This document shows, piece by piece, positions 35,709-45,500 of a stretch of 64,000 nucleotides of DNA. Each line of letters begins with the position of its first letter. Position 1 is the first letter of the stretch. A model generated the notes under the pieces. The model made no database searches, was not told the DNA's origin, and saw only the letters and a program-made list of their open reading frames with translations. The stretch is from the NCBI RefSeq assembly GCF_000280925.3, contig NZ_CP012109.1, positions 1,302,001 to 1,366,000 of the forward strand. The letters run 5' to 3'. This DNA comes from Myxococcus hansupus. GTDB lineage: Bacteria; Myxococcota; Myxococcia; Myxococcales; Myxococcaceae. The position numbers and the translations under genes were made by a program.

Positions 35709-38423
35709 ATGCTCGAGGAGAGCGCTGTGACGAGGGGCAAGTGGATGTTGGCGGCCGCGTGGGCGGTCGCTTTGATGGGTGCCAGAGTGGAAGCCGCCGA
35801 GCTGAACACGCTGCGGGGACTGAATGTCTCCCGCACAGGTTCAGGCGCTCAGGTGGTGGTGACCGGAACCCGGCCACCCACTTTTACCGTGTTTCGTCTG
35901 AGCGGACCGGAGCGACTGGTGGTCGACCTCTCGTCGGCCGACGCGACGGGGATCAAAGGGCACCACGACGGTTCCGGACCCGTTTCGGGGGTCGTGGCGT
36001 CGCAGTTCTCCGACGAACGCGCAAGCGTGGGTCGAGTGCTGCTGGCGCTGGACAAGGCCTCCCAATACGATGTCCGCGCGGATGGAAACCGCGTGGTCAT
36101 CTCCGTCGATGGGGTCGCGGCGCAAGCGGCTCCCTCGGTGACCGCGTCAACGACGCGGGACGCCGTTGGCGGCGCGAGCGCGGTACCTCCGACGGCCCAG
36201 GCGGTTGCCTCTGCGGCGCCGGTACGGGAAGCGCCGAAGAAGGCCGAGCCCGAGGCGGCCCCGAAGGCGGCACTCCCTGAGAACGTGGTCGCCGCGGAAG
36301 CGGACGAGCGCGAAGTCGCGAATCCTGCCCAGCGAATCACGGGCATGTCGTTCGCTGGGGACACGCTGCGCATTCGGGCCGATGGCGATATCGCGCGCTA
36401 TGAGGTGTTGGAACTCGCGGATCCCCCGCGCCTCGCCGTGGATTTGTTTGGGGTCGGCCTGGCGGCGCGTGCGCCTCGGGTGAACTCCGGAGCCCTGCGA
36501 GAAATTCGCGTGGGTGCGCATTCCGACAAGGTCCGGTTGGTCCTCGACGTTCGTGGTCAGATGCCCGCGTATCGTGTGGATCGCTCCCGCGATGGCTTGG
36601 AAGTGGTCCTGGCCGGCGCGGTCGCGCGCAAGGCGCCTCCCGCCGCTGAGCCCAAGGCCACCGTGGCGGTTGTCGCCGAGAACGAGCCGCTGCGTCCCGC
36701 GCAAGTCAAGGAGGACCCTGCCTCCACCGTCGAGGTGAAGGACATCCGGTTCGAAGAGAGCGAGGACGGCGGGCGCCTGGTGATGAAGCTCACGGGCGCG
36801 GCCTCATGGAAGGTCGACCGGCCGGATCCACGGAGCGCGGTCCTCACGTTGGACGATGTGCGTCTGCCCAAGAACCTGGAGCGGAGCCTCGACACCAGCG
36901 CCTTGGAAACGCCGGTGAAGATGATCAGCGCCTTTAGCGTGCCGGGCGAGGGGCGCAAGGTGCGCCTGGTGGTGGCCGCGGATGGCGCCATCGAGGAGAA
37001 GCTGTCTCAGAAGGCCGGCACGTTGTCCTGGCATCTCGCGGTGAAGGGCGTGAAGACGGAGTCGGTGGCTGTCGCGGCTCGTACGGCGGGATTCACCACC
37101 GAGGCCCCCGCCTATGCCGCGGAAGGTGCTCCGCAGCAGGCCCGGTACCGTGGCAAGCGGGTGTCCTTCGAGTTCAAGGACATCGATATCCAGAACCTGC
37201 TTCGCGTCATCGCGGAGATCTCCAAGAAGAACATCGTGGTCGCGGATGATGTCGGCGGCAAGGTGACCATCCGGCTGCGCAATGTTCCCTGGGACCAAGC
37301 CCTGGACCTGGTGCTTCGCACGAAGGCGTTGGGCAAGGAGGAGTTCGGCAACATCATCCGGATTGCTCCTCTGAAGACGCTTGAGGAAGAGGCTCGGCTG
37401 CGCCAGGAGCGGAAGAAGTCGCTCCAGCAGCAGGAAGACCTGATGGTCAACCTCGTGCCGGTGAACTACGCCGTCGCAGCCGAAATGGCAGCACGGGTGA
37501 AGGACGTGCTGAGCGAGCGTGGGTCGGTGACGGTGGACCAGCGCACCAACGTCCTCATCATCAAGGATGTTCGCTCCAACACGGAGCGAGCGCGCTCGTT
37601 GGTGCGGAGCCTGGATACCCAGACGCCGCAGGTGTTGATCGAGAGCCGTATCGTCGAGGCGAATACGACGTTCAGCCGCTCTCTGGGCGTTCAGTGGGGT
37701 GGGCAGGCTCGGGCGGGCCCGTCCACGGGTAATGCGACGGGTTTGATCTTCCCCAACAACTTCGCGGTCACGGGTGGTGTGCCGGGCCCCGGCGTTGGTG
37801 TCTCGGGTACTCCTAACTTCGCTGTGAACCTGCCGGTCGGCGTTGGGCAAGGTATCGGTGGTGCCATGGGGTTCACGTTCGGGTCCGCAGGCGGAGCGCT
37901 TCAGCTCAATCTGCGACTGTCGGCTGCGGAGAACGAGGGCACGGTCAAGACCATTTCCGCGCCGAAGGTGACGACGCTGGACAACAACACGGCACGCATC
38001 AGCCAGGGCGTTTCCATTCCCTTCAGCCAGACGTCGGCTCAAGGCGTGAACACCACCTTCGTTGAAGCGCGTCTGTCCCTCGAGGTGACGCCGCACATCA
38101 CGCAGGATGGCAGCGTCTTGATGTCCATCAACGCCGCCAACAACCAGCCGGATCCCTCCAGCACGGGCGCCAACGGGCAGCCTTCCATTCAGCGCAAGGA
38201 GGCCAACACCCAGGTCCTCGTGAAGGATGGGGACACGACGGTGATTGGTGGCATCTACGTTCGCCGGGGAGCCACCCAGACCAACTCGGTGCCGTTCCTG
38301 TCGCGGATCCCGGTGCTGGGCTTCCTGTTCAAGAACAACGTCGAAAGCGATGCGCGGCAGGAGCTGCTCATCTTCATTACTCCCCGCATCCTCAACCGGC
38401 AGACCATCGCGCAGACGCTGTAG
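35709..38423 (+). CDS. pilQ: Type IV pilus outer-membrane secretin PilQ
   Basis: A 904-residue secretin forming the pilus exit pore. The ATG at 35709 is preceded by GAGGGG; an upstream TTG at 35694 would add five residues. A signal peptide ends near residue 32 (ARVEAAELNTL). The N-terminal half has three AMIN-type peptidoglycan-binding regions (starting ELNTLRGLNVS, RITGMSFAGDTLRI, VEVKDIRFEESEDG), separated by Ala/Pro linkers. The N-domains follow (YRGKRVSFEFKDIDIQNLLRVIAEI; VNLVPVNYAVAAEMAARVKDVL). The secretin core ends with GDTTVIGGIYVRRG and VPFLSRIPVLGFLFKN ... ELLIFITPRIL. The length is close to the ~900-residue M. xanthus protein. Confidence 0.98.
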   Translation: MLEESAVTRGKWMLAAAWAVALMGARVEAAELNTLRGLNVSRTGSGAQVVVTGTRPPTFTVFRLSGPERLVVDLSSADATGIKGHHDGSGPVSGVVASQFSDERASVGRVLLALDKASQYDVRADGNRVVISVDGVAAQAAPSVTASTTRDAVGGASAVPPTAQAVASAAPVREAPKKAEPEAAPKAALPENVVAAEADEREVANPAQRITGMSFAGDTLRIRADGDIARYEVLELADPPRLAVDLFGVGLAARAPRVNSGALREIRVGAHSDKVRLVLDVRGQMPAYRVDRSRDGLEVVLAGAVARKAPPAAEPKATVAVVAENEPLRPAQVKEDPASTVEVKDIRFEESEDGGRLVMKLTGAASWKVDRPDPRSAVLTLDDVRLPKNLERSLDTSALETPVKMISAFSVPGEGRKVRLVVAADGAIEEKLSQKAGTLSWHLAVKGVKTESVAVAARTAGFTTEAPAYAAEGAPQQARYRGKRVSFEFKDIDIQNLLRVIAEISKKNIVVADDVGGKVTIRLRNVPWDQALDLVLRTKALGKEEFGNIIRIAPLKTLEEEARLRQERKKSLQQQEDLMVNLVPVNYAVAAEMAARVKDVLSERGSVTVDQRTNVLIIKDVRSNTERARSLVRSLDTQTPQVLIESRIVEANTTFSRSLGVQWGGQARAGPSTGNATGLIFPNNFAVTGGVPGPGVGVSGTPNFAVNLPVGVGQGIGGAMGFTFGSAGGALQLNLRLSAAENEGTVKTISAPKVTTLDNNTARISQGVSIPFSQTSAQGVNTTFVEARLSLEVTPHITQDGSVLMSINAANNQPDPSSTGANGQPSIQRKEANTQVLVKDGDTTVIGGIYVRRGATQTNSVPFLSRIPVLGFLFKNNVESDARQELLIFITPRILNRQTIAQTL

Positions 38424-38460
38424 GGGTCTTTCGCATCCTTACGCTGGAGAGCGTTCGCCT

Positions 38461-39114
38461 ATGAAAAACATGTATCTCGCGGTGGCCCTGGGGTTGGCCT
38501 TGACAGGGTGTGTCGACAACGTCCCAAGCCTGCAGGTGTCCAACGCGTTCGTCCCAACGGCTCAATGCACCGTGAACGCCTCGGGGCCCGCCAGTCCTGG
38601 TGGTTCGCTCGATCTGTCGACTTCGAGCCGATACCTCGTGGGGCTCGCTGTTCGAAACACCTTGACCTCAGAAGAGGTTGTTGCAGGCGGCAACCCAATC
38701 ACGGGTGGTGATCAGAGCGCCATCTACATCACGGACATCGAGCTGAACTACGAGGTGGTTGGGACTGGGCCCAGCCTGACGAGCGATGTCTACCAGAGCC
38801 ACATCGTGTTGCCTGGGAACGTGACAACCAACAGCTCGCTCATCGTGGATCTCCTGGGCGGCAACGCTCGTGAGGCACTCCTCAGCTACCTGGGCACTGG
38901 GGATTCGGTGACGGTCCTCGTGCGGATGAAGCTGCTTGGCAAGTTCGTCAGCGGTGGCAAGACGGAGTCCAACGAGATCTCCTACCCCATCCAGTTCTTC
39001 CGGTCCGGCTTCACCTGTCCGACGGGAACGACCCTGCTGTCCACCGGACCCTGCGGCGGTCCGGGTGGTCAGGACAGTTACGCGCCCTCGTGCACGGATC
39101 CTGACGACGCGTAG
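38461..39114 (+). CDS. Predicted lipoprotein downstream of pilQ
   Basis: A 217-residue protein with a lipoprotein signal peptide (MKNMYLAVALGLALTGC, lipobox LTGC). The mature part is Ser/Thr/Gly-rich and probably all-beta (SSRYLVGLAVRNTL, IYITDIELNYEVVG, SVTVLVRMKLLGKFV). Five or so cysteines are visible, three of them near the C-terminus (FTCPTGTTLL, GPCGG, PSCTDPD), so disulfides are likely. It lies 37 nt after pilQ and before a strong hairpin, so it seems to end the pil transcript. A role in PilQ or pilus function is suggested by position only. Confidence 0.82.
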   Translation: MKNMYLAVALGLALTGCVDNVPSLQVSNAFVPTAQCTVNASGPASPGGSLDLSTSSRYLVGLAVRNTLTSEEVVAGGNPITGGDQSAIYITDIELNYEVVGTGPSLTSDVYQSHIVLPGNVTTNSSLIVDLLGGNAREALLSYLGTGDSVTVLVRMKLLGKFVSGGKTESNEISYPIQFFRSGFTCPTGTTLLSTGPCGGPGGQDSYAPSCTDPDDA

Positions 39115-39123
39115 CCTCACCCC

Positions 39124-39157
39124 GCCGGGGCCCTTGACCGGGCCCCGGCCGCTTTTC
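39124..39157 (+). terminator. GC-rich hairpin terminator after the pilM-Q/lipoprotein unit
   Basis: A perfect 10-bp stem GCCGGGGCCC/GGGCCCCGGC with loop TTGACC is followed by CGCTTTTCT. It lies 10 nt after the lipoprotein stop and separates it from the Roadblock-like gene. Confidence 0.75.
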
Positions 39158-39172
39158 TAAGAGCCTCTGCCC

Positions 39173-39535
39173 ATGTCCTTTCGCACGCACCTCGAGTCGG
39201 TGGTCAACCAGGTCGATGGAGCCCTCGCGTGCAGCGTGATGGGCTTTGATGGCATCTCCGTCGACACCTTCCAGAAGGACGAGAGCGCGGAGCTGGACCT
39301 CAACGTCGCGTGGGTCGAGTACGCCAACCTCCTCACGCAGCTCCGGAACGCCGCGGAGACCCTCAAGACGGGGACCGTGAGCGAGGTCAGCGTGAACAGT
39401 GAGAAGGTGCTGACCATCATGCGGCTGGTGTCGCCCGAGTACTTCCTGGTGCTCGCGATGCACGCCGACGGCAACTACGGCAAGGGCCGTTATGTTCTGC
39501 GCGTCACGGCACCCAAGGTGCGCGCCGAACTCTAG
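39173..39535 (+). CDS. Roadblock/LC7-like small protein
   Basis: A 120-residue cytoplasmic protein: MSFRTHLESVVNQVDGALACSVMGFDGISVDTFQ, a central helix (LDLNVAWVEYANLLTQLRNAAETL) and strands EVSVNSEKVLTIMRLVSPEYFLVLAMHADGNYGKGRYVL. This is the helix-strand-strand-helix-strand pattern of the Roadblock/LC7 fold, used by small-GTPase regulators such as MglB. It is shorter than MglB (~159) and lacks its C-terminal helix. It sits between pilQ and efp, 3 kb upstream of sgmX, whose product binds the GTPase MglA. A role as a GTPase-pathway partner is an inference from fold and position. Confidence 0.8.
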   Translation: MSFRTHLESVVNQVDGALACSVMGFDGISVDTFQKDESAELDLNVAWVEYANLLTQLRNAAETLKTGTVSEVSVNSEKVLTIMRLVSPEYFLVLAMHADGNYGKGRYVLRVTAPKVRAEL

Positions 39536-39670
39536 CCGCGCCCCCTGACAAGCAGTCATCCAGCCGACGCTTCAGGCGCTGCTTTCCCCTTCCCATCGAA
39601 GGGGGCATGGGCTAGACACCCCGGACTTTTCAAGCTTTCGCAGCTGCGAGTCTGTAAGGAGTCGGTCCCC

Positions 39671-40249
39671 ATGGCCGGTGTTATCGATACGTCCGAGTTC
39701 CGCAAGGGTCTGAAGATCGAAATCGACGGTGAGCCTTTCGAAATCGCCGATTTCCAGCACGTCAAGCCCGGCAAGGGTTCCGCGTTCGTGCGCACCACGA
39801 TCCGCAGCCTGATCACCGGTCGCGTGCTGCAGCCCACGCTGAAGTCCGGTGAGAAGGTGGGCAAGCCCGACATCGAGGAGAAGGACATGCAGTACCTGTA
39901 TGTCCAGGGCGAGGAGTTCTACTTCATGGACACCCGCAACTACGAGCAGACCTTCCTCGGTGAGAAGGTGCTCGGAGAGGCGAAGAACTTCCTGAAGGAG
40001 AACATCAACGTCAGTGTCCTCTTCTACAATGGCAAGGCCATTGGCGTGACGCTGCCGAACTCCGTGGACCTCAAGGTCACCCAGTGTGACCCGGGCATCC
40101 GCGGCGACACCGTCTCTGGCGCGCTGAAGCCCGCCGTCCTGGAGACCGGCTACTCCGTCAACGTCCCGCTCTTCATCGAAGAGGGCGACGTGCTGAAGAT
40201 CGACACGCGTGACGGTAAGTACCTCACGCGCGTGGCCACCCGGGGCTAG
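39671..40249 (+). CDS. efp: Translation elongation factor P
   Basis: A 192-residue factor that relieves ribosome stalling at polyproline stretches. The KOW-like N-domain carries the tip loop HVKPGKGSAF with Lys35 at the position modified in many EF-Ps. Two OB-fold domains follow, with the signature GALKPAVLETGYSVNVPLFIEEGDVLKIDTRDGKYLTRV. AAGGAG (39656-39661) precedes the ATG by 9 nt. This proteome has many Pro-rich tracts (for example the genes at 1, 12863 and 42543), so EF-P is likely important. No epmA or epmB gene is visible here. Confidence 0.98.
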   Translation: MAGVIDTSEFRKGLKIEIDGEPFEIADFQHVKPGKGSAFVRTTIRSLITGRVLQPTLKSGEKVGKPDIEEKDMQYLYVQGEEFYFMDTRNYEQTFLGEKVLGEAKNFLKENINVSVLFYNGKAIGVTLPNSVDLKVTQCDPGIRGDTVSGALKPAVLETGYSVNVPLFIEEGDVLKIDTRDGKYLTRVATRG

Positions 40250-40291
40250 GTTCGTAGCGGTCGCGACACTGGAGGGAAGGGGACTCGAGTT

Positions 40292-40894
40292 ATGGCAACG
40301 AAGCGCAAGACAACCCGAGCGCAGACGCCCGCACGGACGGAGGCCGCTCCGCGCGCCGCCGCCGACACGGGTGGCACGTCGCTGGACGTGGATGCCCTGC
40401 GGCAGATCGTGGAGATTCTCGAGTCCTCGGACGTGACGAGGCTGGTCTGGAAGCGCGGTGAAGAGAAGCTCTTCATCCGCCGCGGCCAGGGCCCCGAGAC
40501 GACCATCGTCCACCATGCCGCGCCGCCGCCTGTCGCCGCCAGCGCCGGGGTGGAGTACGCCGCCCCGGCTCCCGCGCCGCGCGCTGCTGCTCCCGCGCCC
40601 GTCGCGGCTCCCGCGGCCCCGGCTCCCGCCGCTGAGAAGCCGGCCGAGAAGCCCGGCCACCCGGTGACCAGCCCCTTCGTGGGGACGTTCTACCGGACCC
40701 CGGCGCCGGACCAGCCGGCCTTCGTGGATGTGGGCTCCCTGGTGAAGAAGGGCCAGGTGCTCTGCATCATCGAAGCGATGAAGCTGATGAACGAGATCGA
40801 GTCCGAGGTCTCCGGCCGCGTGGCGGAGATCCTCGTGGAGAACGGCCGCCCGGTGGAGTTCGGGCAGGCGCTGTTCCGCATCGAAGTGGCCTGA
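40292..40894 (+). CDS. accB: Biotin carboxyl carrier protein of acetyl-CoA carboxylase
   Basis: A 200-residue carrier subunit of acetyl-CoA carboxylase in fatty acid synthesis. After a short helical N-terminus ([31 protein letters not shown]) comes an Ala/Pro linker, then a biotinyl domain with the biotinylation site [11 protein letters not shown] (Lys in EAMKM-type motif) and the thumb region [20 protein letters not shown]. The strong ribosome site GGAGGGAAGGGG lies upstream. It is followed by accC, as in many bacteria. Confidence 0.97.
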   Translation: MATKRKTTRAQTPARTEAAPRAAADTGGTSLDVDALRQIVEILESSDVTRLVWKRGEEKLFIRRGQGPETTIVHHAAPPPVAASAGVEYAAPAPAPRAAAPAPVAAPAAPAPAAEKPAEKPGHPVTSPFVGTFYRTPAPDQPAFVDVGSLVKKGQVLCIIEAMKLMNEIESEVSGRVAEILVENGRPVEFGQALFRIEVA

Positions 40895-40967
40895 GAATGA
40901 GGCTCGCGCGCCGCCCGTGTTTCGCGGGCGCGCCGCTCCTCAAGACGGCCCTGACGGAGACACCCAC

Positions 40968-42353
40968 GTGTTCAAGAAGGTGCTGATCGCCAACCGCGGG
41001 GAGATTGCCCTGCGGGTCATCCGCGCCTGCCGGGAGTTGGGCATCGCCACGGTCGCGGTGCACTCCACGGCGGACGCCAACGCGCTCCATGTCCGCTTCG
41101 CAGACGAGGCGGTGTGCATCGGCCCGCCGGCGTCCAAGGAGAGCTACCTCAACGTCCCGCAGTTGCTGTCCGCCGCGGAAATCACCCGCGCGGACGCCAT
41201 CCACCCGGGCTACGGCTTCCTGTCGGAGAACGCCGAGTTCGCGGAGGTCTGCGAGAACTGCAAGATTCGCTTCATTGGTCCCCGGCCGGAGATGCTCCGG
41301 ATGATGGGCAACAAGGTGCGCGCCCGTCAGGCCGCGCGCGAGGCCGGGCTCCCGCTCCTGCCCGGCAGCCCCGGCACCGTGAACAACCCGCGCGAGGCGG
41401 AGGCCTTCGCCCGCGAGATTGGCTTCCCCGTCATCCTCAAGGCGGCCGCGGGTGGCGGCGGCAAGGGCATGAAGATCGTCCGCGAGCCGGGCGCGCTGGC
41501 GCAGGCCTTCGCCACGGCGCAGGCGGAGGCGGTGGCGTCGTTCTCCAACGGCGACCTCTACATCGAGCGCTACGTCGAGAAGCCGCGCCACATCGAAATC
41601 CAGATTGTCGCGGACGAGCACGGCAACATCGTGCACCTCAACGAGCGTGAGTGCTCGGTGCAGCGCCGGCACCAGAAGCTCATTGAAGAGAGCCCGTCGC
41701 CGGCGCTCACGCCGGAGCTGCGCAAGCGCATGGGCGAGGTGTCCGTCAACGCCATGCGCAAGCTCGCGTACAACAACGTGGGCACCATCGAGTACCTGCT
41801 CGACGAGCGCGGCGAGTTCTACTTCATGGAGATGAACACGCGCATCCAGGTGGAGCACCCGGTGACGGAGCTCGTCACGGGCGTGGACCTGGTGAGCGAG
41901 CAGATTCGCCTGGCCTACGGAGAACCCCTGCGCATCAAGCAGGAGGACGTCCAGATTCGCGGCCACGCCATCGAGTGCCGGGTGAACGCCGAGGACCCCA
42001 TCACCTTCGCGCCCTGGCCGGGGAAGATTACCGGCTACAGCGTGCCGGGTGGTTACGGGGTGCGCGTGGACTCGGGGGCCTACGAGAACTACACGGTGCT
42101 GCCGTACTACGACAGCCTCCTGTCGAAGCTCATCGTGCACGCGGAGGACCGGGCCACGGCCATCCGCCGCATGCAGCGCGCCCTGGGCGAGTACGTCGTG
42201 GAAGGCATCCGCACGAACATCCCCTTCCACCGGGCCGCACTCGCGGAGGAGTCCTTCCAAGAGGGCAACTACGACACCCGGTTCGTGGAGCGGTTGTTGG
42301 CGAGCGAGACAGGCTCGCGTCGTTTGAAGAAGGCCGTCGAAGAGACGCCGTAG
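40968..42353 (+). CDS. accC: Acetyl-CoA carboxylase, biotin carboxylase subunit
   Basis: A 461-residue ATP-grasp enzyme that carboxylates the biotin on AccB. It starts with GTG 40968 ([20 protein letters not shown]), GGAGA just upstream; an in-frame start at 40917 would add a non-conserved leader. Conserved blocks are [51 protein letters not shown] and [15 protein letters not shown]. The length is slightly above E. coli AccC (449). A hairpin with a short T-run follows the stop. Confidence 0.98.
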   Translation: MFKKVLIANRGEIALRVIRACRELGIATVAVHSTADANALHVRFADEAVCIGPPASKESYLNVPQLLSAAEITRADAIHPGYGFLSENAEFAEVCENCKIRFIGPRPEMLRMMGNKVRARQAAREAGLPLLPGSPGTVNNPREAEAFAREIGFPVILKAAAGGGGKGMKIVREPGALAQAFATAQAEAVASFSNGDLYIERYVEKPRHIEIQIVADEHGNIVHLNERECSVQRRHQKLIEESPSPALTPELRKRMGEVSVNAMRKLAYNNVGTIEYLLDERGEFYFMEMNTRIQVEHPVTELVTGVDLVSEQIRLAYGEPLRIKQEDVQIRGHAIECRVNAEDPITFAPWPGKITGYSVPGGYGVRVDSGAYENYTVLPYYDSLLSKLIVHAEDRATAIRRMQRALGEYVVEGIRTNIPFHRAALAEESFQEGNYDTRFVERLLASETGSRRLKKAVEETP

Positions 42354-42410
42354 CGCCCATACACCTGGTGTGGATTCCCGCTTGTCGGGCCGCCACGCGA
42401 GCAGGTGATC

Positions 42411-42439
42411 CGGCCCCGGGGGGAGCCGGGCCGTTTCTT
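42411..42439 (+). terminator. Probable terminator of accB-accC
   Basis: CGGCCC (42411-42416) pairs with GGGCCG (42428-42433), with an alternative inner CGG/CCG pairing, and TTTCTT follows. It lies 58 nt after the accC stop. Confidence 0.6.
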
Positions 42440-42467
42440 GACCCGCGTCGGAGCTTTCCGTTAGCCT
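42438..42467 (+). promoter_or_regulatory. Weak candidate promoter of sgmX
   Basis: TTGACC (42438-42443; five of six to consensus) and TAGCCT (42462-42467; three of six) are separated by 18 bp, 75 nt before the sgmX ATG. It directly follows the accC terminator. Confidence 0.3.
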
Positions 42468-42542
42468 CCGACACTCCCCCTTGCTGAGGATGGAAACCCG
42501 CGAAGTTCAAGGGGTTTCGGCCTGCTGGAAGCCCACCGCTCG

Positions 42543-45500
42543 ATGGACAAGAACAAGATCATCGAAGCCGCCGCGAAGCTCGTCGCGAAGGGCGCCTACG
42601 ACAAAGCCATCAAGGAGTACCAGAAGGTCCTGGAGGTCGACCCGAAGGACATCCGGGTCCTCCAGAAGATGGGGGAGCTGTACCAGAAGAAGAACGACAA
42701 CCCTCAGGCGGCCCACTTCTTCACCAAGGTCGCGGAGAGCTACTCGTCCGACGGCTTCTTCCTGAAGGCCGTCGCGCTCTACAAGCAGGTCCTCAAGCTC
42801 AATCCGAACCTGCTTGAGGTGAACCTCAAGCTGGCGGAGCTTCACCAGCAGCTCGGACTGATGTCCGAGGCGATGGCGTACTTCCAGATCGTCGCCAACC
42901 ACTACGACAAGGCGGGCGACACCAAGTCGTCGCTCGATACCTTGAAGAAGATGGTGGATCTCGACCCGGAGAACGTGGCGTCGAAGATCAAGCTGGCGGA
43001 GCTGTACGCGCGCGAGAACATGACGCGCGAAGCGGCGCAGGAGTTCAAGCGCGCCGCCGAGTACCTCAAGCGCAACAGCCGCGCCGACGACTGGCTCCGC
43101 GTGGCGGAGCGCCTGTCCGCGCTCGAACCGGACAACCTGCCGCTCTCGAAGGAGCTGGCGACGTCGTACTTGCAGCGCGGCGACCAGAAGCGCGCGCTGG
43201 CGAAGTTGCAGGTCTGCTTCAAGGCGGACGGTCGCGACGTCGAGACGCTCACGCTGCTCGCGCAGGCGTTCCAGGGCCTGGGGCAGACGTCGAAGACGGT
43301 CTCCGTCTACAAGGAGCTGGCCAAGATTCATCAGGAGCGCGGCCGGCTCACGGAGTCGGAAGCCGTCTGGACGCAGATTGAAGTGCTGGACCCGCAGGAC
43401 CCGGATCTGCTCGCGCGTCGCGCGCCCGAGCCGGCTCCCGCTCCCGCCGCGCCTCAGCCCACCGCGGCCCCTCAGCCCGCGCCGCGCCCGGCGGCTCCGC
43501 AGCCCGCCGCCGCCGCGCCCGCGCCGGCCCCCGTGGCACCGCCTCCTCCCGCGGGGATGGGGCGCGAGCAGCTCTCCAAGCTGCTCACGGAGACGGACGT
43601 CTACGTCAAATACGGGCTCCACGACAAAGCGCTGGAGCACCTGCGCAAGGTGTTCTCCGTCGACCCGGAGAACCTCGACGCCCACGAGAAGGCGTATCAA
43701 ATCTACGTCGCGTCCGGGAACATGGCGCAGGCGTCCGAGCAGCTCCTGAACGTGCTGCGCCTGTGCACGCGCTCGGCGGAGGTCCAGCGCGCGCAGCCGT
43801 ACCTGGCCACCATCCTCCAGGAGAATCCCGCCCATCCCGAGGTACCGGCGTTCCTGTCCGTGCTGCGCACGGAGGGGCCCGTGGTCGCCGCGCCGTCGCC
43901 GGTGTCGATGGTGGAGTCGGTGGGCGAGGACGCCATCCTGGTGGACTCCAGCGACGACGAGATTCTCGTCGCGCCGCCGCCGGAAGACGCGCTCCTGCAC
44001 CCGCCCGGTGACGAGCTGGCGCTGGCAACGTTGCCCTCGAGCGACTCGGACGAGGTCATCGAGGAGGACAGCGACTCCACCGTCATCAGCGAGGAGGCGC
44101 TCGTCGGCGAGGCCATCACCTCGGGTGAGTTCGAGGTGTACGGCTCCACCGAGCCGGAGGACCTGGCCGCCGCGTCGGTGGACGAGACGCTGGTGACGGA
44201 TGACTCCGGCCTGGGCTTGTCGGACGAGCCCGGCCTGGGCTTCACCGACGATGAGCCGCTGGTGGCTTCCGGCGACGAGGACCTGGCCGGCGCCACGGCT
44301 TACTCGCTCGATGACGAGTCGCTGGTGGACGACGGCACGGCCACGTCCATGGAAGGCCTGTCGCTCGGTGACGAGGACGAGCCGCAGCCCACGCAGATGC
44401 ACGCGCCCTCGCAGGCGCTGCTCGACGAGGCCTCTCCGGACACGCTTCAGCTCCCCACGTTCGACGACGAGGCGCCGCCTCCGTTGGGCATGGAGGATGT
44501 CCCCACGCGCGTGGGCGCCGCGCCGCTGACCGCCGCGGACCTGGACGAGGACCCGTTCGGTGGGCCCGCGCTGGGCGACCCGTTGGAGTTCGAGGAGCCG
44601 ACCGCCTCGCACGCCATCGTCGTCGACGACGAGCCTGTCGTCGAAGAGCCCGCCGTGGAGGAGGCGGCGGACCTGGTCGCGGACGAGGAGCCCGAGCCGG
44701 TTTCGTACGAGGAGCCCGTCGCCTACGAAGAGCCGCTTTCGTACGAGGAGCCTGTCTCCTACGACGAGCCCGCTCCCGAGGCCGAAGCCGCGCCCGTCGC
44801 TGAAGCCGAGGCCGAAGCCGAAGCCGAGAGCGCACCCGACGAGGAGGAGCCCGCGGCCGAGGAGTGCGACGAGGCCTCGTTCTTCCTCGACCAGGGCCTG
44901 TTCGAGGAGGCGCGCGAAATCCTCGAGACGGTGATGATTGCCTTCCCGGGGCACGCGCGCGCATCCGAGCTGATGGAGCGGCTTGAGGCGGCGGAAGCCG
45001 GTGGGGCCGCCGAGGCCGGGCCCTCCGAGCCGGCGCACATCCCGTCCGTGCAGCCTGTCACGGACGCCTTGGACGACGAGCCCGCGGAAGCGACGACGGG
45101 CGAGCGCGACGCGTTCGACCTGGCGGCGGAGCTCGCGGGCGAAATCGACAACTTCGGCGACGACGCCGGGGCCACGCCGCTGCCCGCGGAGGAGGACTTC
45201 CAGTACTCGGTGGAGGAGGTCTTTTCCGAGTTCAAGAAGAGCCTGGCCAAGGTCGTGAAGCCCGAGGACGTGGACACGCACTACGACCTGGGCATCGCCT
45301 ACAAGGAGATGGGGCTGCTGGACGACGCGCTCCACGAGTTCGACGTGGCCCGGCAGGGCAGCGTGGGGACGAAGCGCGAGCTCGACTGCATCACCATGAT
45401 GGGCATGCTCCAGTTGCTGCGCGGTGACGCGGTCGCGGCCGTGGAGGCCTTCCGCGAGGGCCTGGGCAACCCGAATGCGACGGGTGAGGCGGCGAAGGCG

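Noticed and set aside
39586-39604. CCCCTT/AAGGGG hairpin after the Roadblock-like gene, as terminator
   Set aside because: The stem is only 6 bp and no T-run follows.
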